A DNA stretch of 64,000 nt from Novipirellula artificiosorum (GCF_007860135.1 NZ_SJPV01000005.1:411376-475375); one strand, 5' to 3'; shown: positions 44,641 to 55,234, counted from the first letter of the stretch. Notes: generated by a model not told the origin, from the letters alone. Numbers and translations are program-made.

Positions 44641-46440
44641 CTACCGCTCGCGAGCGTTGAACTCCATCTTCCATTTGTCATCACTACGGGTGCTGTGACA
44701 CCACAGTTCAAACATCCCAAGCTCGGTGATTCGGCTCACGAATTTCACGGGCACGAAGGACCCTGCACTGGACGACTCATCACTGTCCGACCCACTTGTC
44801 AAGCAAACCGAAACGGGTTCAATTTCAACCAATTCATCGGCGGTCCAGCGATCGAGCCGACTGCCGGGCGCATCGGCCGAGCGAGTCGCGGAACTAAAAA
44901 ACCGGAATTGAGCCGGTTTGCCCACCATCACTCCAACCGCGTCCCCCGGCACTTCCGCTTCGGTTCCTTCCTCCATCCCTCGCGGTGCCACACAAACGGC
45001 CCGGAGCGGACGCGGCACCCCTGGAATCGCCAAACCGGCGGTTTCGATTCCGACGTAATAAGACTTGGCCGTCCCCCCGCGAATGCGAATGCCGCCGCTC
45101 TGTTTGCTCCATCCATAGTAGGCCGCACCGATCGCAACGGAGGTGTCGAGATCCTCGGGCCCGCCCAGAATTATCGGATCCGAAGGGCACCAATCGTTGA
45201 TTGTCGCTTGCATCCGCTCACGCAGGGTGTGGCTGCGGAACACACCACCGTTGAACAAGACATGGGTGGGGACGACGGGCGTCTCACTATCCTCTGCCGA
45301 TTGATCCGCTAAGAAAGCGGCAACATGCTTGGTCACTGCCGCATCCGATTCGTACGGCAAACCGATGTCTTGGAATCCCGATGCGGCATGGTGTTCCGGT
45401 CGATCGGTCGACGTGCATCGCGGGAAGAACCCTTCGACGATCAACTGTGACGTCTCTTCCTTGGTCAACTCGGTCGACACGGTTCCGCCGATCAGCGAAC
45501 TCCCACGCCCGAGCACCGAAATCATTTGTTGGGCCGGACCCTCCGAAGCAAGCAATTGCTCCTTCGCATCTCGGCAAGCGTGCCACAGCGAGATGCTCTG
45601 CCAGGGATCCAAATCATGGCCTTGCTCAGCCAACCGGCCGCTGACAAAGTGGGCCAGCGCCAAGTCCATGTTGTCACCACCCAGCAGCAAATGGTTTCCC
45701 ACCGCCAACCGGCGCAGGTTCAGTTCCCCGTCACTTTGAGACACTGAAACGAGCGTCAAGTCGGTGGTACCACCACCCACGTCGACAACCAACATCACAT
45801 CGTCCGGCCTAAGCGACTCGCGCCACGAGTCGCCGCTCGCTGCAAGCCATCGGTACACGGCCGCTTGAGGCTCTTCGAGCAAGACGAACGATTCAGGTAG
45901 GCCCGCTGCGATGGCGGCTTGTCGAGTCCGTTCACGCGCGGCCGGAGCGAACGAGGCCGGAACCGTCAAAACCACTTGTTGGTCGCGAAGTGGCGCGTCG
46001 CTGTGTTGACCGTTCCAAGCGGCAACCAAATGTGCCAAGAAACGCTGTGTGCATTCATAAGCGGAAACCTTGGGAATTTCCGGGGGCGACTGCCATGGCA
46101 AGACCGCGTCGGTTCGCCCCACCGAGCTGTGACAAAGCCAGCTCTTGGCCGCCACGACCACCCGCTGAGGGTTCTCGGCCGCCTGAGTTCTCGCGTAGGC
46201 GCCAACCACACCTCCTGCGGGATCCGAACCAAAGGAGGTACGAAGCGAGTCCACTTCGCCCTCGCGAGGCAAGTACAGAAACGACGGCAGCGAAGAGAGC
46301 GATTCCACTTGATCGGGCTGGACCAGCTGCGGAATCATCAACAGCCGCAAATCGGCTTCCTCTTCCAACGGCGAGTAGGCAACCACCGAATTCGTGGTTC
46401 CCAGGTCGATGCCAACGGAGTAACGAGCGTTCATGGTCAT
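44641..46440 (-). CDS. Hsp70-like protein
   Basis: A 599-residue divergent Hsp70. The ATG at 46440 has a ribosome site (GGAGG 6 bp upstream). Nucleotide-binding motifs are clear: YSVGIDLGTTNSVVAYS at the start, VVLTVPASFAPAARERTRQA near 147, VVDVGGGTTDLTLVSV near 218, and HVLFNGGVFRSHTLRERM near 390. The residues needed for ATP binding appear intact. The C-terminal ~150 residues are beta-rich (MVGKPAQFRFFSSATR, VKFVSRITELGMFELWCHS) and lack the helical lid and EEVD-type tail of DnaK. It lies between the DUF2760 gene (92 bp away) and the larger Hsp70 (9 bp), so the three are likely co-expressed. No DnaJ or GrpE gene is nearby. Confidence 0.88.
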   Translation of the reverse strand: MTMNARYSVGIDLGTTNSVVAYSPLEEEADLRLLMIPQLVQPDQVESLSSLPSFLYLPREGEVDSLRTSFGSDPAGGVVGAYARTQAAENPQRVVVAAKSWLCHSSVGRTDAVLPWQSPPEIPKVSAYECTQRFLAHLVAAWNGQHSDAPLRDQQVVLTVPASFAPAARERTRQAAIAAGLPESFVLLEEPQAAVYRWLAASGDSWRESLRPDDVMLVVDVGGGTTDLTLVSVSQSDGELNLRRLAVGNHLLLGGDNMDLALAHFVSGRLAEQGHDLDPWQSISLWHACRDAKEQLLASEGPAQQMISVLGRGSSLIGGTVSTELTKEETSQLIVEGFFPRCTSTDRPEHHAASGFQDIGLPYESDAAVTKHVAAFLADQSAEDSETPVVPTHVLFNGGVFRSHTLRERMQATINDWCPSDPIILGGPEDLDTSVAIGAAYYGWSKQSGGIRIRGGTAKSYYVGIETAGLAIPGVPRPLRAVCVAPRGMEEGTEAEVPGDAVGVMVGKPAQFRFFSSATRSADAPGSRLDRWTADELVEIEPVSVCLTSGSDSDESSSAGSFVPVKFVSRITELGMFELWCHSTRSDDKWKMEFNARER

Positions 46441-46532
46441 TGGGTGCCTCCATAGCCAGAGCCATCGCGACTCTGCAGAGATTTTAAGCGGAACTCGATG
46501 CGAACTCCGCGGTGTGTGGGGGAATCGGGAAC

Positions 46533-47069
46533 TTAGCGTTGCACCTGAGCCGGCGCCACGATGTTGGCGTCGGTATCGCTACCGGTCCATTCGGGCAACT
46601 CCACCCTCGTCGCCTGCCAACCTTGGTGAACAAGTTTTCCCGAGTTCAAATTGCCTTCGCCAATCCATTGATAACGAGCCGGCGATTCGTCTGCGGCAAC
46701 TTCGACCGTGGCCCCCTCGCCTGCATCGCTGACCGGTTTCAGATCAAAAAAACGAGACAACGTGGAAGCACATTGCAGCAAACAGGGACGTGCCGCGGCG
46801 CCAACCTGCGCATCGGAATACTTGCCCAGATCCTCTTGAATCAAATCGATCAAACGCGACTCGCGTTGTAACGCCGACAACAGCGTGATCGCTTCACTGC
46901 GAGCCGGTTTGGCGGGTTTGGCCACCACCGATTCGACCGGTTTTGGAGCCGGCAATTTCGGTTCCGCTGTCTCGGCGCTGCCTTGTTCGAGCGCTCGGCG
47001 AATGTTCTCTGCGGCCTGTTTGTTGAATAACGCAGCTGAAAAAGCACGAAATGCGATGCCAATTCCCAT
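46533..47069 (-). CDS. DUF2760 protein, Hsp70-cluster partner
   Basis: A 178-residue protein matching DUF2760: an N-terminal GIAFRAFSAALFNKQAAENIRRAL, a Pro/Lys/Ala-rich linker (residues 38-58) and a C-terminal domain with AITLLSALQRESRLIDLIQEDL, YSDAQVGAAARPC and a final GSDTDANIVAPAQVQR. A ribosome site (GGGGAAGA) precedes the ATG. DUF2760 genes are commonly next to Hsp70-like genes of the type seen downstream, so it probably works with them. It may be cytoplasmic or membrane-associated through the N-terminal helix. No enzymatic motif is seen. Confidence 0.8.
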   Translation of the reverse strand: MGIGIAFRAFSAALFNKQAAENIRRALEQGSAETAEPKLPAPKPVESVVAKPAKPARSEAITLLSALQRESRLIDLIQEDLGKYSDAQVGAAARPCLLQCASTLSRFFDLKPVSDAGEGATVEVAADESPARYQWIGEGNLNSGKLVHQGWQATRVELPEWTGSDTDANIVAPAQVQR

Positions 47070-47260
47070 ATTCTTCCCCTGAACCTACAATCGAAAGTGA
47101 ACAGCTTGGCAAACGCGGCGGCAGCGTCAAGCGGACACCAAGCTCATTTGTTCAGTCGGTCCAGAAGTGCCCCGATCTTCCAGTGTGTTGTGGTTGTCGT
47201 CGCCACAACCAGCAATCGATCGGCAGCACCACGTTGTCACCCACGGCGGCCGGCCAGCAC

Positions 47261-47740
47261 ATGATCGTCGGTTTCGGGGCAGACCGACAATTACGATCAC
47301 GCCGCGAACTGCTCGCTCGCGAAGAATCGATTCGAGGCGGCAACCGACAAACCGAACTGAGATACCGCTTGGTGTTGTCCAACTATCACGATCGGGCCGT
47401 GGAAGTATGGCTACGGGATCGGATGCCGCTAACCAGCCCACAAGGTGCCATCGGTGTCTCGCTGCAAGGCGAGGCGGAGGAACAGCTGTCCGACGATCCG
47501 CTGTACCTGCGGATGCAGCGTCCCATCGGAATTTTATGGTGGGATTTGACGGTCCCCGCTCGGCGGTTCGGCAGCGATGCGTTTGATTTCGAGTATTCCA
47601 TCACCGTTGAACTGGATAAAGAGCAGCAAATCGTAGGCGATGCCATGATCGAACAAGTGCGATCCGATTACCGATTCGAGAATATCGGCGGAGGAGGATT
47701 AGCGGGTGGGATGGGAGGCATGGGAGGCGGTCAGATGTAA
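47261..47740 (+). CDS. DUF4139-like C-terminal fragment (probable remnant)
   Basis: A 159-residue frame from the ATG at 47261. It looks like the C-terminal part of a DUF4139 (mucoidy-inhibitor MuiA-like) protein: IVGFGADRQLRSRREL, TELRYRLVLSNYHDRAVEVWLRDRMP and RPIGILWWDLTVPARRFG, ending in a Gly/Met-rich tail. Full-length members are about 500 or more residues with an N-terminal coiled coil; here that part is missing. The same frame is open upstream to 47051 and the segment GSTTLSPTAAGQH just before the ATG also fits the family, so the break lies at about 47180. This suggests a 5'-truncated pseudogene, partly overlapping the divergent DUF2760 start. It may still be translated. Confidence 0.5.
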   Translation: MIVGFGADRQLRSRRELLAREESIRGGNRQTELRYRLVLSNYHDRAVEVWLRDRMPLTSPQGAIGVSLQGEAEEQLSDDPLYLRMQRPIGILWWDLTVPARRFGSDAFDFEYSITVELDKEQQIVGDAMIEQVRSDYRFENIGGGGLAGGMGGMGGGQM

Positions 47741-47841
47741 CGCGATGCGTTATGATGGTTCCCACAGAGCGATCGATGTGGGGTCGCCATTAGCTGTGGT
47801 CGTCAATGGCCGCGGGAGGAATGGCTTAATAAGGAACTGAC

Positions 47842-48723
47842 ATGCCGAACCTCGTGGAATGGTTTTCGAGTCTGCAGTGGGATCGCGTGCTACCGGAATT
47901 GGTAGGGAAATCGCTTGGATTTTTGGCTGGATTTGCGGCGAGCTGGTTCTTGCTGTTTCGCCAGCGACTCAACGCGATCGCGCGAATGCAATCGGGCGAC
48001 TCGGATGATTTTATTTTTCAAATGCACCGTTTGTGGGAATTGCCACATCAAGCGAACGAGTGTGTGTTATTGTTCCGCAATGTTGCACCCAAAACGACGC
48101 TGAATGATCTGTACGACAACATCGCGGTGCGTGATTTCTTGAAAGAGGTTGCCGAAAACACGTCGCTCGATAATCCCGTGCTCAAAACCGAGGGAACACT
48201 GGGGTTTGAAGTCCTCAACGACGCGATGGGACATATCGCGGGCTTGTTGGCGATCACCCCGTTTAAACGCGAAACGTGGCTGTTCGTGATGACCTGTGAA
48301 GATCGCCAAGTGGTTCGAAAAAAATGCATTCGTTGTTTCTTGATCCGTCCCGACGACCTAAACCGTTTTCTTGATTGGGACTGGTGCGTCAAGCACGTCC
48401 AGGTGGAGAAGCCATGGCACTGGTTTCGGATCGTTGCCTTGCACCGGATCGCGTGCGTTTGGAAAGGGGAACAGGAAATGGCTCAAGCCGAATCCGACAT
48501 GGCACGTGACGGCGACATGCCTCTTGTCGACCGCCAAGTCCGCCACGATCGGATTCGCATGATTTCGGTGGGACTCAATGATGGCGAACGACCGATCGGT
48601 GATCCTCACCGGATCGACTGGGAAAGCCATGTCGATAAACTGCAACAGCTTGGGCTGACGCTGGCAAAGCCATCGGCCATGCCCGAGAGGGATCCGGAAC
48701 CAGCGGAAGCGATCGCGGAGTAA
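47842..48723 (+). CDS. Hypothetical protein with one N-terminal membrane segment
   Basis: A 293-residue protein. A single hydrophobic segment at about residues 23-40 (KSLGFLAGFAASWFLLFR) is followed by a cytoplasmic or periplasmic domain rich in Trp, Arg and Asp. It includes LYDNIAVRDFLKEVAENTSLDNPV and FVMTCEDRQVVRKKCIRCFLIRPDDL. No known family is recognised. It stands alone between the DUF4139 remnant and the sugar-uptake cluster, in the opposite orientation to the latter. Codon use looks native. Confidence 0.6.
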   Translation: MPNLVEWFSSLQWDRVLPELVGKSLGFLAGFAASWFLLFRQRLNAIARMQSGDSDDFIFQMHRLWELPHQANECVLLFRNVAPKTTLNDLYDNIAVRDFLKEVAENTSLDNPVLKTEGTLGFEVLNDAMGHIAGLLAITPFKRETWLFVMTCEDRQVVRKKCIRCFLIRPDDLNRFLDWDWCVKHVQVEKPWHWFRIVALHRIACVWKGEQEMAQAESDMARDGDMPLVDRQVRHDRIRMISVGLNDGERPIGDPHRIDWESHVDKLQQLGLTLAKPSAMPERDPEPAEAIAE

Positions 48724-48802
48724 GGAATCCAGGACACGGCTTGCTCGGTTGGATCGTCCAGACCGAGGCAAGTGCGGTGAATCGTGTGACGGAAAATCGC
48801 CG

Positions 48803-49750
48803 TTACCGATAATGGGCTTCGGTCAATGCCATCACTTGGTCCACGTTGCTCTCATCGATGATGGATGATCCCGCGTCGATATCGGATGGAACGATGCCAT
48901 ACCGCAAGTACTGCGTGAGCTGCACCACCGGATAAAAACCCTGGATATAAGGTTGCTGATCGACGGTGCATCGAATCTTTCCTTGCTTGATCAACTCCAG
49001 TGTTTTGGCGGACAAATCGAACCCGGCGGACCAGTACTCCGAATCGGCGAATTGGTCAGCGATCGCCCGTCCTGCGGCTTCCGTGTCGGCTTGGCCTGTC
49101 CCCAAAACGATGCGAATGTCGGGGTTCGCTCGTAAGGCGTCGGCGATCTTCTTCGCTCCTTCGACCGAATCATTACCGCTGATCAGAACGGTCCATTTCA
49201 CGTTTTTCGACTTCAGCACGTCCTGTTCGCCTCGCAACCGATCCTCCAATGACGAAACGCCCGCATCATGCATCGTCATCAAGACATGGGCTCCGTCCGG
49301 AATCTCGGGTGCAAGTCTCTCCGCCAAGCGGCGTCCCGCTTCGTAGAGTCGCTGGTTCACACAACTCATGCGTGCATTCTCGGTTCCATGGTCGTCGGTG
49401 TTAAACCCGACCACCGGGACCCCTGCTTCGATCGCTTCGACAACGACTTTGTCAAAGGCTTCGGGATCAACGAGGTTCAGTGCAATGCCATCGTAGCCGT
49501 CGCGAACGGCTTGACGAACCATTTCGACCTGCTTCGGAAAGTCGACGCCGACGGTGCCGATAAAGTCGCTGCTCACCCCCATCTTCTCGCTGGCATCTTT
49601 CATGCCCTGTTTCACAGGTTCAAAAAACTTCGCTTCTGCCGAGCAAGTGATAAAGATCAACCGTAACGGTTTGGGATCCTCGGCCATGGACAGGGACGAA
49701 CCCCAAAAAACCGCGGCCGTCGCAATCAGGATCAAAAAGTGCTTGTGCAT
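48803..49750 (-). CDS. Periplasmic sugar-binding protein (ribose-binding-like)
   Basis: A 315-residue protein with a signal peptide (HFLILIATAAVFWGSSLSMA). The type I periplasmic-binding fold is indicated by LIFITCSAEAKFFEPVKQGMKDASEKMG, IALNLVDPEAFDKVVVEAIEAGVPVVGFNTDD, GAHVLMTMHDAGVSSLEDRL and IRCTVDQQPYIQGFYPVVQLTQYL. Such proteins feed ribose/xylose-type ABC transporters. No ABC permease or ATPase is nearby; instead, a sodium symporter gene lies 29 bp away. So it may serve a remote ABC transporter or act as a sensor. It is the last gene of the catabolic cluster. No lipobox is evident. Confidence 0.8.
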   Translation of the reverse strand: MHKHFLILIATAAVFWGSSLSMAEDPKPLRLIFITCSAEAKFFEPVKQGMKDASEKMGVSSDFIGTVGVDFPKQVEMVRQAVRDGYDGIALNLVDPEAFDKVVVEAIEAGVPVVGFNTDDHGTENARMSCVNQRLYEAGRRLAERLAPEIPDGAHVLMTMHDAGVSSLEDRLRGEQDVLKSKNVKWTVLISGNDSVEGAKKIADALRANPDIRIVLGTGQADTEAAGRAIADQFADSEYWSAGFDLSAKTLELIKQGKIRCTVDQQPYIQGFYPVVQLTQYLRYGIVPSDIDAGSSIIDESNVDQVMALTEAHYR

Positions 49751-49778
49751 GTTAGAAATTCATTGAAGGCAGGGAAGG

Positions 49779-51416
49779 TTAGGCGAAAATATAATACAGC
49801 GAGCCAATCACAAGACACAAACCAATCGAAAGCACCCGAGGATCACCGACTCCTTCAATGGGCTTTTCGGTGATCGACGCCAACGGACTTGACCAACAAT
49901 ACCGCTGGACCTGCTCTTCGCTCGGCGGAGGCGTCATCAGACTGACCATAACCAAAATGATGCTGCAGGTCAAAAACAACCACCAGGCCTGCATCATGAA
50001 GGGAATTCCCCATTCTTTGGTGAACAGTCGCGTCGGATCCCCATTTTCCTGGTACCCCAAGAAGAACCCCGAAACCGCGGGGAAATCGACGCAGAACACA
50101 GCGGCGCCAAGCAAAAAACCGAGTACCAAGGTGCAAATTGCTGCTTGCGACGTGGCCCGTTTCCAGAGCACGCCCCAAATGAACACGGCACTGATCGGTG
50201 GTGCCAGGACCGAGATCATCTGGTTGATGCCCTTGAAAATCCCACCAAACCGTTCGCCTTGAGTGCTCCATGCAATCGCGATCGCTAACACCACAGCGAC
50301 CGTCACTTGACCGATTCGAACAAGCGTGTGATCGGCGGTTTGGGGGCGGATCCGTTTGACAAGATCCATGCTGACCAGCGTCGCCGTCGAATTGAGTGCT
50401 CCGGCAACGGTACTCATCAACGCTGCCAACAGACCGGCAATCACCAAGCCGCGGATTCCAACCGGTAACAATTCTTGAATCATCACAATCAGGGTTTGGT
50501 CCGGATTGTCCGCGATCTGGTCTTGAAACAAGACGTAACCGATCACTCCCGGCAAGACCATGAAGAAGACCGGCAACACTTTGATGATCCCAGCGAACAA
50601 TGGCCCAATTTGTGCATCTCGTTCGGTTTCCGCGCCGAGGACGCGCTGAACAATCGTCTGATCCGAACACCAATACCAAATCCCCAGCACGGGATAGCCG
50701 AGCAACATCACGTACCAGGCAAACTCGCCGTCGGTTCGAATCATACTCAGCTGATTTGGCCTCGCCGCTTCTCGCAACGTTTCAAGCGAATCGATGCCGC
50801 GTTCGCCCAAAGCGAGGATTCCGAACACCGTAACCGAGGCAGCGCCAAGCAGCAGTAGCACGGTTTGAATCGATTCGGTCACCACGACGGCCTTCAAGCC
50901 ACCCAAGGCGGTGTAGGCGAGGGTCAATGCCGAGACGATCAAGATCGACCACAAAATGTCAATCTCGACAAAGCTCTGGAACATCACGGCACCGGCGTAT
51001 AACGTCACGCCGATGTGAATGAACAAAGCGGCGATGATTGCCATGAAGGCGAGAATCGTTCGCGACGCAGGCCCATAACGGCCCTCGAGGTACTCCGGAA
51101 GGGTCGCGATCTTGGTGCGAAAGTAGAACGGCGCAAAAACCAAACCCAAGAGCACCAACAAGAACGGGGCCATCCACTCGAAGTTTCCGATCACCATGCC
51201 GTCGCTGTAGCCGGACGAAGCCAGGCCAATCAAGTGGACGGTGGAGATGTTCGTCGCAAATAAGGCCAAACCGATCACGGGCCAACGTAGCGAACGTGCG
51301 GCCAAGAAGTACTCGCTCGACGAATCCGCTTGATGGCGTCCCGAAAAGCAACCGATTCCGGTGATCCCGAGAAGGTAAACAATGATGATCGTTAAATCGA
51401 TCCAGTGAATATGCAT
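49779..51416 (-). CDS. Sodium:solute symporter (SSS family)
   Basis: A 545-residue transporter. The ATG at 51416 has a ribosome site (GAGGAA) and starts just before the first helix (HIHWIDLTIIIVYLLGITG). Thirteen to fourteen hydrophobic segments are visible, with SSS-type motifs: ARSLRWPVIGLALFATNISTVHLIGL near helix 2, LPEYLEGRYG, and YWCSDQTIVQRVLGA. The family uses a sodium gradient to import sugars, carboxylates or inositol. It lies between the binding protein and an SDR dehydrogenase, in the same strand and 8 bp after the SDR. A sugar or sugar-acid substrate is inferred from the neighbouring dehydratase and dehydrogenases. Confidence 0.9.
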   Translation of the reverse strand: MHIHWIDLTIIIVYLLGITGIGCFSGRHQADSSSEYFLAARSLRWPVIGLALFATNISTVHLIGLASSGYSDGMVIGNFEWMAPFLLVLLGLVFAPFYFRTKIATLPEYLEGRYGPASRTILAFMAIIAALFIHIGVTLYAGAVMFQSFVEIDILWSILIVSALTLAYTALGGLKAVVVTESIQTVLLLLGAASVTVFGILALGERGIDSLETLREAARPNQLSMIRTDGEFAWYVMLLGYPVLGIWYWCSDQTIVQRVLGAETERDAQIGPLFAGIIKVLPVFFMVLPGVIGYVLFQDQIADNPDQTLIVMIQELLPVGIRGLVIAGLLAALMSTVAGALNSTATLVSMDLVKRIRPQTADHTLVRIGQVTVAVVLAIAIAWSTQGERFGGIFKGINQMISVLAPPISAVFIWGVLWKRATSQAAICTLVLGFLLGAAVFCVDFPAVSGFFLGYQENGDPTRLFTKEWGIPFMMQAWWLFLTCSIILVMVSLMTPPPSEEQVQRYCWSSPLASITEKPIEGVGDPRVLSIGLCLVIGSLYYIFA

Positions 51417-51423
51417 CAGTTCC

Positions 51424-52191
51424 TCAGTTGGTTTTCCGATAGCCCAATTCCGCGCCACCAGAGACATGCAGGATGTGCCCAGTCACAAACCGAGCTCGCT
51501 GCGAAATCAAGAACACCGACGCATCCGCAATCACATCCCCTTCGGGACAATATCCAAGTGCGTGAATGTCATTGAGGTAGTTTTCCATCACTGCCGGGTC
51601 GGGTTGTTGGCTGACCCAATCGCGGAGCATGGGGGTCCAAGTTCCCGCCGGACAAACCGCATTGACGCGAATTCCGTCGGCGGCATAGTCGAGCGCCATC
51701 GACTTGGTCAAGGTATTCATCGCTCCTTTGGTGGCCGTATAGGCCGCATGGTCTAATTGGCCCATCACGCCAACCATGCTGGACGTGTTGAGTATACACC
51801 CTTGCGAACGTCGCAGGGCGTCGATGCCAAATCGCGTGGTCCAGTAAACGCTTTTGAGATTCGTATTGAAGACGTGATCCCACTCGGCTTCGGTCGTCTG
51901 GTCAATCGGCTTCACCAACGATCCATTGCCGGCATTATTGTGAATCGCATCGATTCGCCCGAAGGCTTCGATCACGAACTCGATCGCGGCCTTCACCTCC
52001 GACCCCACGGAGACATCGCAGCGGATTCCAAAGTGGTCTCCCTGCAACGATTCGGCAACCTGCTTCGCCTTCGCTTCGTTCCGAGCACACAACACGACGC
52101 TCGCTCCCTCTTTCGCATAAGCGATGGCGCACGCGCGTCCAATCCCATCGCTACCGCCAGTCAAGAAAATGACTTTCTCGTTGAGTTCCAT
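51424..52191 (-). CDS. SDR-family oxidoreductase
   Basis: A 255-residue short-chain dehydrogenase. The ATG at 52191 starts MELNEKVIFLTGG; the frame extends 11 codons further. The cofactor motif TGGSDGIGRA, the NNAG motif (HNNAGNG) and the catalytic Ser-Tyr-Lys set (NTSSMVGVMG, then YTATKGAMN) are intact. Members of this family oxidise sugars, sugar acids and acyl substrates using NAD(P). It is 7 bp after the dehydratase gene and 7 bp before the symporter gene, so all are in one operon. It probably acts on a product of the dehydratase or its substrate. Confidence 0.88.
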   Translation of the reverse strand: MELNEKVIFLTGGSDGIGRACAIAYAKEGASVVLCARNEAKAKQVAESLQGDHFGIRCDVSVGSEVKAAIEFVIEAFGRIDAIHNNAGNGSLVKPIDQTTEAEWDHVFNTNLKSVYWTTRFGIDALRRSQGCILNTSSMVGVMGQLDHAAYTATKGAMNTLTKSMALDYAADGIRVNAVCPAGTWTPMLRDWVSQQPDPAVMENYLNDIHALGYCPEGDVIADASVFLISQRARFVTGHILHVSGGAELGYRKTN

Positions 52192-52198
52192 CGTCGCT

Positions 52199-53314
<1,116 letters not shown>

Positions 53315-53336
53315 GGTCTATCTATCTCGAAAATGC

Positions 53337-54344
53337 CTAGCAAAAGTCAATCATGGCTTTAACGAGCCCCGATTCTTGATCGATCCGAGGCAAGCGTTCG
53401 GCCAGCTCTTCAAACCGAATTCGATGCGTGATCATCGGTAGGGCATCGATCGTCCCATCAGCCATCGAATCGATCACGCTTCGAAACGTGCTCGACAATC
53501 CAGCACGGCTGGCAGAGAGCGTCAATTCCCGACGATGGAAATTGGGGTCGTTGATCGACACGTCTCCAAGGAACAACCCGACAAAGACCACTCGTCCGCC
53601 ATGCTCGGCCAATTCAAAACAGGCCTCCATCGACGCTTGGCTACCGGTCGCATCGATCACGACCGCTGGCAGTTGCCCAAAGTGTTTTAGCAGACGATCG
53701 TGCAATCCGACTCCACCCTGCACGCCCGCCCCCAGTCCCAATGTGTTGATGGCAAAATCAAGCCGTGGTTGATTCTGATCGACGCAAACCACGTTGGCAC
53801 CTGCCGCTTTGGCGAACAACCCGACCGCCAAACCAATCGGACCCATGCCAAGAATCAAGCACGGTTCGCCCCGGGTCAGGGCTGCTCGCGTCGCGGCGTG
53901 CGATCCAATCACCAACGGCTCGACGAGCGCCAAGGCATCGGGATCGAGATCATTGTTCACGTGCAACCGACTCACGGGAACTCGAATCAACGGAGCGTGC
54001 CCCCCGTCGACATGCACGCCGAGCACACTCAAACGTTTGCAGCAATTCGTCTTGCCCGTGCGACATGCGGGGCATTGGCCGCAAAACGCATAGGCTTCGA
54101 CCGAACCGCGGTCCCCGATCGAAAGGTCACTCGCGGAAGAGACCGAAACGACCTCGACCGCCAACTCATGCCCCAGCCTTCGTGGGCACGAAAAAAAAGG
54201 CTGGCGTCCGTGGTACGCATGAATGTCGGTGCCACACACCCCGCAACGTAGCACCTTCACGATGGCCTCACCGGCCGCGGCGGTTGGCTCGTCGATCTCT
54301 TGCCAAACCAATTTGCCCGGCTCTTGCAAAACAAGTGACTTCAT
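53337..54344 (-). CDS. Zinc-dependent alcohol/polyol dehydrogenase
   Basis: A 335-residue medium-chain dehydrogenase. The catalytic zinc site is C37 in GVCGTDIHAYHG plus the GHE motif at residues 58-60, and the structural zinc site is C88, C91, C94 and C102 (FCGQCPACRTGKTNCC). The Rossmann segment LILGMGPIGLAVGLFAKAAGANVV binds NAD(P). The family includes sorbitol, L-threonine, galactitol and L-idonate dehydrogenases. It lies 22 bp upstream of the dehydratase gene on the same strand, so it probably oxidises a sugar or sugar acid that the dehydratase then handles. It is divergent from the second SDR gene. Confidence 0.9.
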   Translation of the reverse strand: MKSLVLQEPGKLVWQEIDEPTAAAGEAIVKVLRCGVCGTDIHAYHGRQPFFSCPRRLGHELAVEVVSVSSASDLSIGDRGSVEAYAFCGQCPACRTGKTNCCKRLSVLGVHVDGGHAPLIRVPVSRLHVNNDLDPDALALVEPLVIGSHAATRAALTRGEPCLILGMGPIGLAVGLFAKAAGANVVCVDQNQPRLDFAINTLGLGAGVQGGVGLHDRLLKHFGQLPAVVIDATGSQASMEACFELAEHGGRVVFVGLFLGDVSINDPNFHRRELTLSASRAGLSSTFRSVIDSMADGTIDALPMITHRIRFEELAERLPRIDQESGLVKAMIDFC

Positions 54345-54463
54345 TCAAATGACACCATGCTGTGATCCCTCGACTCTAACGCGAAAGCCATGTTATAACG
54401 CTTTGTCCGCTACCGCGGTGATCAGTGAGCGTGGATAATTCGAGAGAGTGAGCAAGTGCGGCC

Positions 54464-55234
54464 ATGGAACATCAGCTGACCCATCGATTGAATGGCGAGA
54501 TTGCTCTGGTCACCGGAGGCGGAACGGGACTGGGGCGAGCCATCGCGATATCGCTGGCGGACGCGGGCGCAAAGGTTTGTATCGCCGGTCGACGTCGCGA
54601 ACCCCTTGCAGCCGTTGTCGAAGCAATTGGCGAAGACCGCTGCTGTGCCGTTTGTGGTGACGTGACGAAGGCGGAAGACCGCGCGGCGATGATCGCAGCG
54701 GCACGGGATACGTTTGCCAATCCGATCTCGATTCTGGTCAACAACGCGGGAATCAACATCAAGAAGCCTGCCTTGGAAGTGGAGGACGCCCTGTTTCAAC
54801 AAGTCATGGAGATCCATGTCAACGCGGCGTTTGCTCTGTCTCGAGACGTCGCCCCGAGCATGCTGAAAAACCGACGCGGTTCGATTCTGTTCCTCGCCTC
54901 GATGGCATCCTACATGGGGGTCCCGCAAATCGTTTCCTACACCGCGGCAAAATGTGCGGTGGTGGGATTGACCCGGGCATTGGCGGCCGAATGGTCGGCC
55001 GATGGCGTTCGCGTCAACGCGGTCGCACCCGGCTGGATCGAATCACCCATGACCTCCAAAGCACTCGATTCGGACCCGCAGCGAAAACAGAAAGTGTTTT
55101 CTCGCACACCGATGGGAAGCATGGGAAAACCCAACGACATTGGCCGAGCCATCGTCTTTCTCTGTTCCGCCGATGCGGGCTTCATCACCGGACAAGTGTT
55201 ACCCGTTGACGGCGGTGCATCGATCGGTTTCTAA
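54464..55234 (+). CDS. SDR-family oxidoreductase, gluconate 5-dehydrogenase-like
   Basis: A 256-residue short-chain dehydrogenase. It has the cofactor motif TGGGTGLGRA, the NNAGIN motif, the catalytic segment FLASMASYMG followed by YTAAKCAVVG, and the C-terminal PVDGGASIGF. It resembles gluconate 5-dehydrogenase or other glucose/ribitol-type SDRs. It is transcribed divergently from the zinc dehydrogenase, with 119 bp between starts; a shared regulatory region is likely. It probably belongs functionally to the sugar-acid cluster. Substrate unproven. Confidence 0.85.
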   Translation: MEHQLTHRLNGEIALVTGGGTGLGRAIAISLADAGAKVCIAGRRREPLAAVVEAIGEDRCCAVCGDVTKAEDRAAMIAAARDTFANPISILVNNAGINIKKPALEVEDALFQQVMEIHVNAAFALSRDVAPSMLKNRRGSILFLASMASYMGVPQIVSYTAAKCAVVGLTRALAAEWSADGVRVNAVAPGWIESPMTSKALDSDPQRKQKVFSRTPMGSMGKPNDIGRAIVFLCSADAGFITGQVLPVDGGASIGF

